The notes below the pieces were generated by a model. It was not told the origin of the DNA and did no database searches. It saw only the letters and a list, made by a program, of their open reading frames with translations. Both the position numbers and the translations under genes were made by a program. From Agrostemma githago (Eukaryota > Streptophyta > Magnoliopsida > Caryophyllales > Caryophyllaceae): a stretch of DNA of 64,000 nt. Shown piece after piece: positions 10,543 through 21,200 of this stretch (positions within the stretch are counted from its first letter, which is position 1; every line of letters begins with the position of its first letter). The stretch is taken from positions 38,166,878 through 38,230,877 of the forward strand of contig OY288243.1 of assembly GCA_958450325.1 (NCBI GenBank), written 5' to 3'.

Positions 10543-10546
10543 GGAG
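7961..10546 (-). mobile_element. LINE fragment lacking both natural ends
   Basis: The left junction is exact at 7960/7961 by comparison with the intact LTR. There is no poly(A) tail at this 3' end, and the 5' end is cut inside the endonuclease domain. No target duplication was found; GATCAAT occurs at both junctions (7949 and 10548) and may be microhomology. This suggests a rearranged piece rather than a simple retrotransposition. Confidence 0.7.
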
Positions 10547-11985
10547 GATCAATCCATCAACTCGCATTGATTGATGCATTGTTGAAATTGATATGCGTTT
10601 GAATGATAAATTGTTGATTGATGGAATTAGGATGATACTTTAGACACTGAACCTTGGGTTATCGGTTAATTTGATTACTTTGGAGTACTTAGAGCTGAAT
10701 ATATTTTGGAGTAGTAAAAGTTTGTCATATTTGATGGATACTTAGTACCTAACCTAGAACCGAACTAAGTGTAACCGATAATATTACCTTGGGATTCTTA
10801 CCTAATGCTTATTTGATGGATGCATCGCGAATATTTGGGATCATAGAGTATTGTTTAAAGTACTAGCCTGAGTGTTGTAGTACCATTAAAGGTTTCCATT
10901 ATTGTTGTTAGAAATTTCGCTAACATAGATTTCCTGTGTTTCTTTTGGACTAAATCGTTGATTGTTGTCTAAGGTTGTAACCAACGAGCTTTGGAGTTGA
11001 GTGATCTAACCTGGATGAATTAATTTTAACCTTGAAGAAGAGAAATATCTTGCACAATCATAATTTGGGCTTATTGTGTTGTTTTGAGGAATACTATAAT
11101 ACAGATCATCTTATTGGGTCTTTCATGTTAGAACTTTTTGACCAGCGAGATTGTGCCTTCGTTGAGTTATTAAATATATTGTGGATGCACCGTGGTTATT
11201 AAAATTTGATGGACTCCTAGAAACATTATTCGAATGACATATTTGAAGATGTGATTGTTCGCTATTACCAATAGATTTGAGCGTGTTTGAGGATTTGTTA
11301 TACGTTCCTAACTCCTGTACTTGCGGCATTATAAATATGTCGATGATCATTTTTTGAGGATTTCGTACCCGAGCCTTGCTAAATTGGTGGACCTTGTTAG
11401 TGTTCCTTACTCGAGAAAGTTGGAGTATACTTCGAGTTAAAACCTATGAGCTTCGAGTTTAGAAACCTTATCGATTGCGAGTTTGGGCGTGTTTTGATGA
11501 CCGTTGGAATTTTAATTAATGAGTTTAGAATTTAAATCATACTAATTGAAAGATTATATAAGTATGTAAGACTTAATTTTGGAGGTTGTAGATTGAGTGG
11601 GACCACCTAGTACCGATATTGGACTTAGTATTGTTTTGATGGAATTAGGAACCTTTTTGTGCGAGTCGTACTAGGAATCTCGAGATGGTTAATTTCTTCT
11701 GTAATCCTTTAGGGCTTTTTCTGACTCTCAACTCCGTCTTCCTTTATGCTTCCCTTGAATTCTGTTTCCGCATCTGCTGCTAATCCCTTCGACCTTTATC
11801 GATTTTGAAAGTTCTTATTTTGATTTATTGTTTATCCTTGTTTTACTTACCCGTTAACCATTTTGTTTCAAACTCCCTATTTTATTAAAAGTTTGACTTG
11901 TTTAAAAATATGGATCATCGTAAAATTTTAACATTTTGAGCTATAATTTCTAATTGTGAACTTGCCCGTTTTGTAAAAAGTTTGA
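10547..11985. other. Non-coding interior of the Tekay/Del-like element
   Basis: No coding region, tRNA-type primer site or repeat was recognised. The sequence does not match the missing part of the LTR by eye, so LTR and interior were probably lost together at the LINE junction. The stretch ends at the CTAAC duplication of E1 (11986-11990). Confidence 0.45.
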
Positions 11986-11990
11986 CTAAC

Positions 11991-12457
11991 TGTTGACATG
12001 ACATAGGTCCACCGCGACGCGGCCACGCGCGAGTTTGGGGAGGCGAATGAATCTCCATATGAGAATGGATCGAATTGAAATTTAAATTGAAGTTGGAGTT
12101 GCCACCGAACTTTGTGGGAGTTCGGGCCCGTTCGAACCCATTCTATGTCGTAGTGGGCCGTGTACAAAATACGGCCCATTTCCGATGTCAGAGTTTATTG
12201 GGTTCGTCCCTTAGCATTTGATACCGATACCGACTTGATCGGATATCATGTATTGAATGACTCTCGTTGCCAATGGTTTCGGACATCCGGAAACCGAGGT
12301 TCTGAGTAAGGGGTGAGGGTACGTGTTGGGAAGTTCACAAAGAACACCCAACCCCGCCCGCACATTAGCGGCCTCTACTAGGATATCGTTTGATTTTTGA
12401 ATACGCGCGTTAGTTGAACGATGAATGATATGCAAACATTGTTTTCCTAAGCATGTG
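11991..12457 (-). repeat. E1 left (3') LTR, first segment
   Basis: Begins TGTTGACATGACATAGG and stops at the ATGTG target site of E2 (12453-12457). It corresponds to 42310-42776 of the right LTR and resumes at 30169. Confidence 0.9.
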
Positions 12458-12946
12458 TGTGGACATGACATAGGTCCACCCCGACGCGGCCACACGCGGG
12501 TTTGGGGAGGCGTACGTATTTCCATATGAGATGGATCGAATTGAATTTTAAATCGAAGTAGGAGTCGCCACCGAATTTATGGTAATTCGGAACCATTCGA
12601 ACCCACTCTATGTCGTAGTGGGCCATATTTAAAACATGGCCCATTTCCGATGTCAGGGCTTATCGGGTTCGTCCCTTTGCAGTTCGATACCGATGCCGAC
12701 TTGAGCGGTTTATCGTATATTGAATGACTCTCATTGCCAATGGTTTCGGACATCCGAAAACCACGGTTCTGAGTAAGGGGTGAGGGTACGTGTTGGGAAG
12801 TTCATTGAGAACACCCAACCCCGCCTGCACTTAGCGGCCTTTACTAAGATATCGTTCGGTTTTGTGTACACGCATTAGTTCGACGATTGAATGATATGCA
12901 GAGATTGTTTTCCTAAGACATGTGAAGAAAATAAATAAATGGGTTG

Positions 12947-15522
12947 TGTGGACATGACATAGGTCCACCCCGACGCGGCGAAGCGCGGGTTTTGGGGAGG
13001 CGTAGAATTTCCATATGAGATGGATCGAATAGAATTTTAAATCGAAGTAGGAGTCGCCACCGAATTTTATGGTTATTCGGAACCATTCGAACCCACTCTA
13101 TGTCGTAGTGGGCCATACTTAAAGCCTGGCCCATTTCCGATGTCAGAGTTTATTGGGTTCGTCCCTTAGCATATCGATACCGATGCCGACTGGGCGGTTA
13201 ATCGTATATTGAATGACTCTCGTTGCCAATGGATTCGGACATCCGGAAACCACGGTTCTGAGTAAGGGGTGAGGGTACGTGTTGGGAAGTTCAGCGAGAA
13301 CACCCAACCCCGCCCGCACTTAGCGGCCTTTACTAAGATATCGTTCGGTTTTGTGTACACGCGTTAGTTCGACGATGAAATGATATGCAGAGATTATTTT
13401 CCTAAGACATGTGAGGAAAAATAAAATGGGTTGCTAAGTCGTTTAATGCATGTTAAACTATTAACGTCAAAGTTATTTAGCATGCGAGTTCGTTTTAGTC
13501 TAATAAAACGATAAAAAGAAAATATGAGAAAAAGTTGCTACAAACACGAGAAAACGGGTTAGTAACGATTGAAATAATAATATAGGAAATAAATATATGA
13601 AATCGAGAAAATAAGAATTAATCGAAATCTGAAAAATATTGTTAAAATATTGTTTTGTATAAAAAACGAAGTTCGAGAAAGAAGAAAAAAAAACGAAAAA
13701 AACGTACTTGGGCCGTGAGCCGCGCGGCTCGCCCGGGACATGGGCGGGTCGCGTGGCGGCCTGATTTCGACACGGTTTTTGAAATTTTTTTTTGATTAAA
13801 TCGCGTACGAATATCGCATAACTCGTACTCGACTTAATATTCTCGATATCCGTCATATTCGATAGTTGATTATCGAATATTTAGAATAGTTTTTTTAAAA
13901 AAGGTGTAAATCTAGAAATTGATCGAAGAATAATAAAAAATAAAACAAACGAAAAACCGCAAAAAAAAAAAAAGGGTCCGGACCGTGTGCTGTCCGGCCT
14001 TCGGACTTTGTTCGAAAATTATTATTTTTTGTTCGAAAATCGTTAATTGCGTACAAACATGAATTAATTTGTACTCAGCTTATATTTTCGATATTCGTCG
14101 TATTCGATATTCGATTATGAAATCGATATCGAATATTCGGAATGACTTTTAGAAAAGGTTTTGAAAAAAGTTTGTTTTTGAACGAAAAAAAAAAAAAAAT
14201 AAGAAAAGAGAATTTTGAACGAAAAGTTGTAAAAAAAGGATTTTGAACGAAGAAAAAATATAATGAAGCCGTCGAAAACTTAATATAATTCTTTTTGATA
14301 TGATATTCGATTATATAGAATCGATATCATATTTTAAGAATATTCGATATAGGAAAATAGTTTTAGTAGTATCGATATTAGAAAATAAAAAAAGAGGACC
14401 GACACAAGACCCATAAGAAAAACGAGAGAAAGGGGAGAGAAAAGGGAAGAGACGGGTTTGATTTGCACCCTCAACCTACATGCTTTGTGTTCTCGGTATA
14501 AGGCTCGTCGGACGGTGGCTTAGACACGGGAGCGTCGAGATGATGTGGGTGAGCTAAGGTGTCGGTTTTTTGGAGCGTTTTTGTGTGTGTATGAGGCGTG
14601 GGATCGGCCGGTTTGGACGGGATCGGTTTCGTCGGATTTTTGGAATTACTTCGGGATTACGTCGGGACTTCGAATGTCGTTTTTTGGCTGCTGAAAACTT
14701 AGGATTTTCTCGGTATTTTCAGCCTGATTTTTCCGTGTATGAATCGTGTATCAACTGTCGAAGGGAGGGTCCTATTTATAGGAATTTCCCGACCTTGGTT
14801 TGGGAGAGTTTGAATACCGCTTAGGATAGGAAATGTAGGAATTCGAGGGAAATAAGAATTCTACTTTCTTGGCCAAGAAGAAAGGGATTTCGGCTGTTTG
14901 GAGGGTGCTTTGGCCGAGTGTTTTGCACTCGGTCCAGTGTTTGAGTCGGTTTATGAATAGGACTCCTGTTCGAGCTAGAATTACCGCTTGAGTAAGAAGC
15001 TGAGGAGTACGAGGATTCCGCTTTCTTGTGAGAGAAGAAAGAGAGGGAGACCGGCTGGTTGTGCATATTTGGCCGAGTGTTTGCACTCGGTTGGGTGTCT
15101 GAATCGGTTCTCGGCTAGGATTCCTACTCGGGATCGAATTCTACCTTAAACGGAATTGTTTATTATTTTTGTATGGCTGATTTTTTGGTGTTTGAGTCCG
15201 AATCAAACCGTGTAGTGTCACGGCCAGCTCGTGTGACTCGGGAAAAAATATCTTTGACCGGGTTTGACTCGGTCGCTAAAAGACGGTTTTACCCCTGGTG
15301 ACGGTTTCGACCCAAATTAGTGTTATTCGACTCGAAACGACCCACTGGGCCTGAATTTGAGGTCCGTTTTGTGAGATTTGTACTCCTTAAAATGTCTAAA
15401 CCAAATGTCCATGATTTCAAGCCCATATCCGAGTCTGTCAAAGCACGTTTACGTCCTATCATCATCGGGTGTTTGGCGGGAACTACTATAGACACCTAGC
15501 GGTCAAAATGTGGGTGTCTACA
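12947..15522 (-). repeat. E3 3' LTR
   Basis: 2576 bp, ending GTGGGTGTCTACA on the plus strand. It contains three AT-rich palindromic blocks (near 13860, 14100 and 14310), the conserved CACCCTCAACCTACATG at 14466-14482, and a minus-strand TATA box in TCCTATTTATAGG near 14773. The small ORFs here repeat exactly in the other LTR and are not genes. Confidence 0.93.
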
Positions 15523-16187
15523 GAGCCCCCACTCTGACTGAGGCTTGGACAAGGCAAAAGTCAGAGTAGCCACCAGGTCAATCAAGGATTAAAACCTGGC
15601 AGCCTTCCGATCGGGTCGTTTAGGGTCCATTAGACCTGCGTAAAGGGCTCGCCAGCCATAGAATAGAAATCATACCTGAGTTGATGTTGATAGTGTCGCG
15701 GGAGCTTGCCTAGGAAGCTATGGGTATACCTGTTTGCAGATATATCCTGTCTTAGAATTGCGCAGGAGCTTTCCCATTAGGGAACTTGGAATTCCTGGGG
15801 AGTCTTGAGTGTACCTGTATGCTGACATAATTTGTATGTAACATTTAGGCGAAACACTGACTCGTGCTGGGGAAGAGGATTTTTCGAAAATTTTGAAAGT
15901 GAAAAAAAAGGCTGAAATTTTTTTGAAAAGTTTGGAAATAAGGATGCTTAGGATGACTTTGATTCCTAATCGGATTCTGACACGGATATTTGGAATTTCC
16001 TTGTATGCCTAAACGAAGGAGGAAAATTGGTAGAATCCTATTCCTGTGATGACTGGGAGAGGGATATTCTCTATTATAAATAGAGAGCTTTGGCTCCTTT
16101 ATTTTTCATATTTCCCACCCAAATCCTTTCTCTTATCTCAAGATCCCTTAGACTCTTTAGGATAAAATAAAAGAAACTATTCTTGCG
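15523..16187. other. E3 3' untranslated region and upstream region of the opposite-strand ORF
   Basis: Begins with the polypurine tract (minus-strand GAGTGGGGGCTC, 15523-15535). The sequence GAGCCCCCACTCTGACTGAGG and the following 250 bp recur in E1 (32122), E4 (54334) and E6 (62174). A TATAAATA at about 16075-16082 lies 105 bp before the opposite-strand ATG and could be its promoter. Confidence 0.6.
16075..16082 (+). promoter_or_regulatory. Possible promoter TATA box of the opposite-strand ORF in E3
   Basis: TATAAATA in CTATTATAAATAGAGAGC. In E1 the equivalent place has GCTATAAATACCC (about 32660), and in E4 GCTATATATACGC (about 54791). All three lie about 100 bp before the ATG. The repeated placement supports a real promoter independent of the LTR. 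Confidence 0.6.
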
Positions 16188-17912
16188 ATGGGTATTGACC
16201 ACTTGACCGCAATGCTTCATGCGTGGGCCCAGGATTTTCGAGATGAAGACAGAGTTCAACTAACTCAAATGGGAATTGTGGCTTTATTCCCACTCCAACG
16301 ACTTAGGGTAGATTTGCACTTTCTTGATGCTTGCTTATCCTTTTGGGATACTACCTTTCACGTTTTTGCATTTCCTCGGGGAGAAGTATGTCCTCTTCCT
16401 GAAGAGATAGCAGCTATTGGAGGGTGGTGCCCTAATGCTCGTCCTGCTATTCCCCCATTCTATCCCGATCCAAGGAGGAGGTTGAGGGATTTTCTAGGGT
16501 TGTCACATGCTGAGACAGCCCGTATGGTGAAAGGAAATTCAGTTTCCTTATTTGACCTGGCTGACAAATTTATGAACCCAGTGGGTGAAAGAATTACTCC
16601 TACCCATAGGCGTAGGGCCTTTGCTTTTTGTATGCTGCATAGGTACGCCATTGAAGGTCGAATGGATGCGGACTCATGCTTAGGTGAGATCAGGCTGATC
16701 AGCATAGTTGATCAGATGGAGACAGGCCACAGCCCAGCTTGGCTGATAACTGGGGAGATTATTATGGGTCTTGACGCTAGGAGGCTTGAACCAAATCAAC
16801 CATTGACAGGGAGCATTCGTCTTTTGCAGGTATTTAATCTTTTTCCTCGAATAATTGCCCGATTTTCCTGATTTTTCCCGAAATCTCCAATTCTCCGTTT
16901 TTTTCGAATTTTTCGATTTTGCCGAATTTTTCGAAATTTTACGAAAATTCTTAATTTTTGAATTTTTTTGATTTTATCGATTTTTCCGGTAATCCCGGAT
17001 TTTTTCGGATTTTTTTTGAATTTTTTTGATTTTTCGAAAGTTTTTGACTTTTCGAAAATTTTGCAGACCTGGTTATTCGAGCGTCTATCGATCATGGAGC
17101 CCCCGGTGAATGTACCCAAATATCGGAGCAATCAGATTGGCTCAAGATCTCGCCGAATAAGACCAAGTCATCCCGTAACTCAAAAATTTTGGGATGAAGA
17201 GCTAACATTTCATGGTGGGCCTTTGATCCGGTGGAATGTCATTTGGTGGTTCCTTTCGAGGCTGACGGGGTTAGCTAAGAGAGACAAAGCCCGTTATTTG
17301 GTGATTTTGTCTTTGGACTGGACTGTCCATATTTACCCGGATCGTATCTTAAGACAGTTCGGTTCGTTTCAGGAGATCCCTGAGACTGAGGCAATAATTA
17401 GCGTTTCGATCCAATTGACGGACGCTATGTGTGACACGTGGCTACAGCGCTGGTTCACCCGTGTCATATGGACCATTCCTCGCCCTTGTCAAACCACTTG
17501 GGTTTCTGAATCATATCGCAAATGGACTTCTGAAGAATCGCAGGAGGCCCGTAAAGCTTTGAAAACCGAAGAAGCCCTTGATTTGGCCCGCCGAGAATCG
17601 GCCAAAAATAATAGGCGGTTCTTCGAGGAGACTCCCATTACCTTTGCTGAATCTGGGTTGGATTCCAAGTCAAAACCTAAGACTCAGACTAATGAGACTG
17701 GTGCTAGTGATTTGGACGGAAGACTCGGGCCGAGGATGGCGGTCCGAGATAGGCTAGGCCCGCGTGACAACGAGGTGACCGGGGAGTCGAGTTCGAAGAA
17801 ACGAGCCCGAGCTAAGGAGGTTCCCTTGGTGATTAGGGAGCGTTCACCTCCACCTCGACGCCGATGGACCGAAAAGGAGGCTAAGGGCAAAGGAAAGGGA
17901 AAAATGCCCTAG
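16188..17912 (+). CDS. Opposite-strand two-exon ORF of E3, plant mobile domain/DUF7745-like
   Basis: Exon 1 is 16188-16829 (214 codons) and exon 2 is 17067-17912 (281 codons plus stop). The 237-bp T-rich intron starts GGTATTTAAT and ends TTTTGCAG; the join is in phase 0, giving 495 residues. Exon 1 shows the pattern of plant mobile domain-type proteins: FLDACLSFWD, VFAFPRGEVCPLPEE, AAIGGW, and LLQ/TWLFERL across the splice. The C-terminus is basic (SPPPRRR, KGKGKGK), suggesting nuclear localisation or nucleic-acid binding. It runs antisense to pol, downstream of it. Tat elements such as Retand and Grande are known to carry extra antisense ORFs. Two related copies lie in E1 and E4 with the same exon end. 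Function is unknown; this copy is intact, so it may be expressed and could act on the element's own antisense regulation or nuclear transport (speculative). Confidence 0.75.
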
Positions 17913-18051
17913 TTTTTATTATTTAAGTATTAATACTATTTATTTTGTGATGATATTTTTTTTTTGATTTTTTGTAATTTTATTATTTTTCTTATTTTTG
18001 AAATAAAGAAAGGTTTATTAAAGAACCGTTCCTGTTTTTTTTCGATTGCAG

Positions 18052-18119
18052 TGGTTGCGTCCTTTTGAGGGGCTGCCTACGTATCCATAATAAATGGAAT
18101 CAAACCAAACGTAGTTCAG
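18052..18119. promoter_or_regulatory. Conserved double hairpin between convergent genes (E3 copy)
   Basis: Stem CTACG/CGTAG encloses a second stem TCCAT-AATAA-ATGGA. Just before it is a small CCTTTT/AGGGG stem. It lies 140 bp after the opposite-strand stop and 176 bp beyond the pol stop. Copies at 34635-34702 and 63212-63281 keep the pairing. Possible roles are 3'-end formation, RNA packaging or transcription termination (inference). Confidence 0.65.
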
Positions 18120-18294
18120 ACTGAATTAATTTGCAATTTCGAAATACATCAAGACTATTGGTTCAAGATGTTTGAAACAGTAAAATGAATAATTCTAGCT
18201 TTTGACTTGTCTTTAAAAGTTTGAAAAAAAAAAAAAAAAAAAAAATGTCTTTTTTTTTTTTAAAACTTTTGCAAATGACATTGAGAGAGGTGGG

Positions 18295-21200
18295 TTAAGG
18301 ATAGTAGCGCTTCAGCTGGTCCAGGTTAGTTGGGTTGACAAACTCGTTCCCGTCCAGATCCGTTAGCATTACCGCTCCACCTGATAGAATCTTCTTTACC
18401 AGATATGGCCCAGCCCAGTTAGGTTTGAACTTTCCCCTTGGGTCCACTGGTAATAATGCTCGAACCGATTTGAGGACCAAATCTCCTTCTTTGATGTTCC
18501 TGGGCCTCACCCTCTTGTTGAAAGCCCGCTGGATTCTCTTTTCATATATTTGAATATTATTGAGGGCACGAGATCGTCGTTCATCTAAAAGGACTAGCGA
18601 GTCATATCGTGCTTGAACCCAATCAGCTTCAGGTACTTGGCTTTCAAGTAGGATTCTGAGTGATGGTACTTCCAATTCAACAGGTTGGACTGCTTCCATG
18701 CCGTATGTAAGGTAATACGGTGTTGCCCCGGTCGCAGTACGAATCGAGGTTCGGTATCCCCAAAGAGCAAATGGTATTTTGTCGGGCCAGTCCCGATAAT
18801 TATCAGCCATCTTTTTGAGTATGGTGACAATTGTTTTATTAGCCGCTTCTACCGCTCCATTGGTTTGGGGTCGGTAGGGTGAAGATGTGTGCCTTTGAAT
18901 CTTGTATTTGGTTAGCAAGGCTGCTGTTTCGGCTTGGAAATGAGTCCCGTGGTCACTGATGAACTCATGGGGAATTCCATACCGGCATATTATCTTATTT
19001 TGAATGAACTTGGCGACATGGCTAGCGTTGAGAATACGATAGGATTCAACCTCGACCCATTTGGTGAAATAGTCGATTGCTACCAAAATGAAGCAGTGTC
19101 CTCCGGTTCCCGAGGGGTTTATCTTTCCAATTATGTCGATTCCCCACGTTGAAAACGGCCATGGTGATGTCATGGTGTATAGCAAGGATGGTGGCATATG
19201 TTGTACATTGGCAAAAATCTGACAGTTATGGCAATGTCTAACATATTGTTGACAATCAGTTTCCATGCTATTCCAGTAGTAACCGAGCCTCATGATTTTC
19301 CGGACCAGCATCTGGGCGTTCATGTGTGGACCGCATTCACCATCATGGACTTCAGCCATAACTTTTTCGGCGTTGGTTTTGTCGATACATCGAAGGAGAG
19401 CCCCCTGTGCTGTCTTTTTGTAGAGTTGCCCGTCGTCAGTGCGGATGAACTGGGTTGCCAGTCTTCGCAGAGCCTTTTTGGCTCGGTTGTCAACTCCGGG
19501 CGGATATTCCCCGGTTGCTAGGTATGTCAGCACAGCTTGATACCATGGCTCAGGATCGGGTATCTCAACTTCTTCGATGTCGTGGATATAAGCTGGCTCG
19601 GATCGTCTTTCGACACAGATCAGCATATTGGTCATATGATCGGGAATGTTTAGTAAAGACGCCAGTTTTGAGAGTGCATCTGCGAACTGGTTTTCTTCCC
19701 GAGGTAGGTATATATATTCTACCTTGTGGAATTGTTTCTCGAGATCCCGTACTCGTGCCTGGTAGGCCACGAGATTAGCATTTCGAGTCTTCCATTTTTG
19801 AAGTGCTTGATTAATGACCAAAGATGAATCACCATGTACTCGGAGGTTTGTGACCCCTAAGTCGGCGGCGGCTTGTAGCCCGTGGATACATGCTTCATAC
19901 TCAGCGGCGTTGTTAGTGACGTCAAAGTCTAGCTTGATTGATACTGGGGTATGTTCCCCTTTTGGTGAGATTAGAAGAATTCCGACTCCAAATCCTCGAA
20001 AATTGGATGCCCCGTCAAAGTACAAATCCCATGCTTCGGTATCAGTGTGGAAAATGTCTTCGTCTGGGAAGGACCAAGTGTCGATGTGTCCTTCCTCGGT
20101 TATGGGACTGTCAGCGAGAAATTCGGCTACTACTCGTCCTTTGATGGCTTTCAGTGGTACGAATTTTAGGTCGAATTCTGCCAACATCAGGGTCCATCTT
20201 GATATCCTGCCGTTGAGGATGGGTTTTTCGAAGAGGTATTTGATTGGATCCATTCTGGATAACACCTGCACCTCGTGGCTAAGCATGTAATGCCGGAGCT
20301 TCTTAGTGGCCCAGACCAAGGCTAAACACGTCTTTTCGAGCATGGTGTACTTACACTCGTACTCTAAAAACTTCTTGCTGATGTAGTAAATGGCTCGTTC
20401 TTCGGAATTGACCGTTTGAGCTAGCATAGCCCCCATGGCTGTCTCTGTCGTGGTTAGGTAAAGTGACAGGGGCAAGCCGTGCTGAGGTGGCATTAGGACC
20501 GGTGGTGAGGCCAAAATTTCCTTGATTCTATCGAAGGCTGCTTGACATTTGTCGTCCCATAGTAACCGTTCTCCTATTTTCAGCTTCTTGAAGATCGGTT
20601 CACACACCATGGTTAGCTTTGAGATGAACCTACTGATATATTGGACTTTTCCGAGAAACCCTCTTATCTCTTTTTCGGTTTTAGGGGGTCGCATCTCGGT
20701 GATGGCCTTGATTTTGGCTGGATCGACTTCTATACCTCGTTGGCTGACGATATGACCCAATAATTTGCCAGATGTTACCCCGAAACTGCATTTCTGAGGG
20801 TTTAGCCTCATGTTGTATTTGCGTAGTCGGGTGAAGAATTTTCTCAGGGCGGTGATGTGACCGTCCCTGTCTTTGGATTTGACGATCATGTCGTCCACAT
20901 AGACTTCCACTTCCTTATGCATCATGTCATGCAATAAAGTCGTGGCGGTTCGTTGGTAGGTGGCCCCGGCATTGATGAGACCAAATGGCATAACTGTATA
21001 GCAATAAGTACCCCAAGGTGTGATGAAGGTGGTCTTATCCATATCTTCTTCTGCCATTTTTATCTGATTGTACCCCGCATACCCGTCCATAAATGATAGA
21101 AGGGCATGATCCGCTGTGTTGTCCACCAGTATATCGATGTGTGGTAACGGAAAATCGTCTTTCGGACTTGCCTTGTTAAGATCCCGAAAGTCTACACAGA

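Noticed and set aside
13500..13856. 118-residue minus-strand frame in the E3 LTR (also at 26230-26586)
   Set aside because: It lies inside an LTR, repeats only because the LTRs are identical, and has low-complexity Phe/Ser-rich content without homology.
15523..15545. Primer binding site to the right of the left E3 LTR
   Set aside because: No TGG-type tRNA match is there; the purine tract marks it as the 3' side, consistent with minus-strand pol and the primer site at 25656-25673.
19814..20290. 158-residue plus-strand frame opposite pol
   Set aside because: It is a shadow of the conserved gag-pol frame on the minus strand; E1 shows no matching conserved protein.
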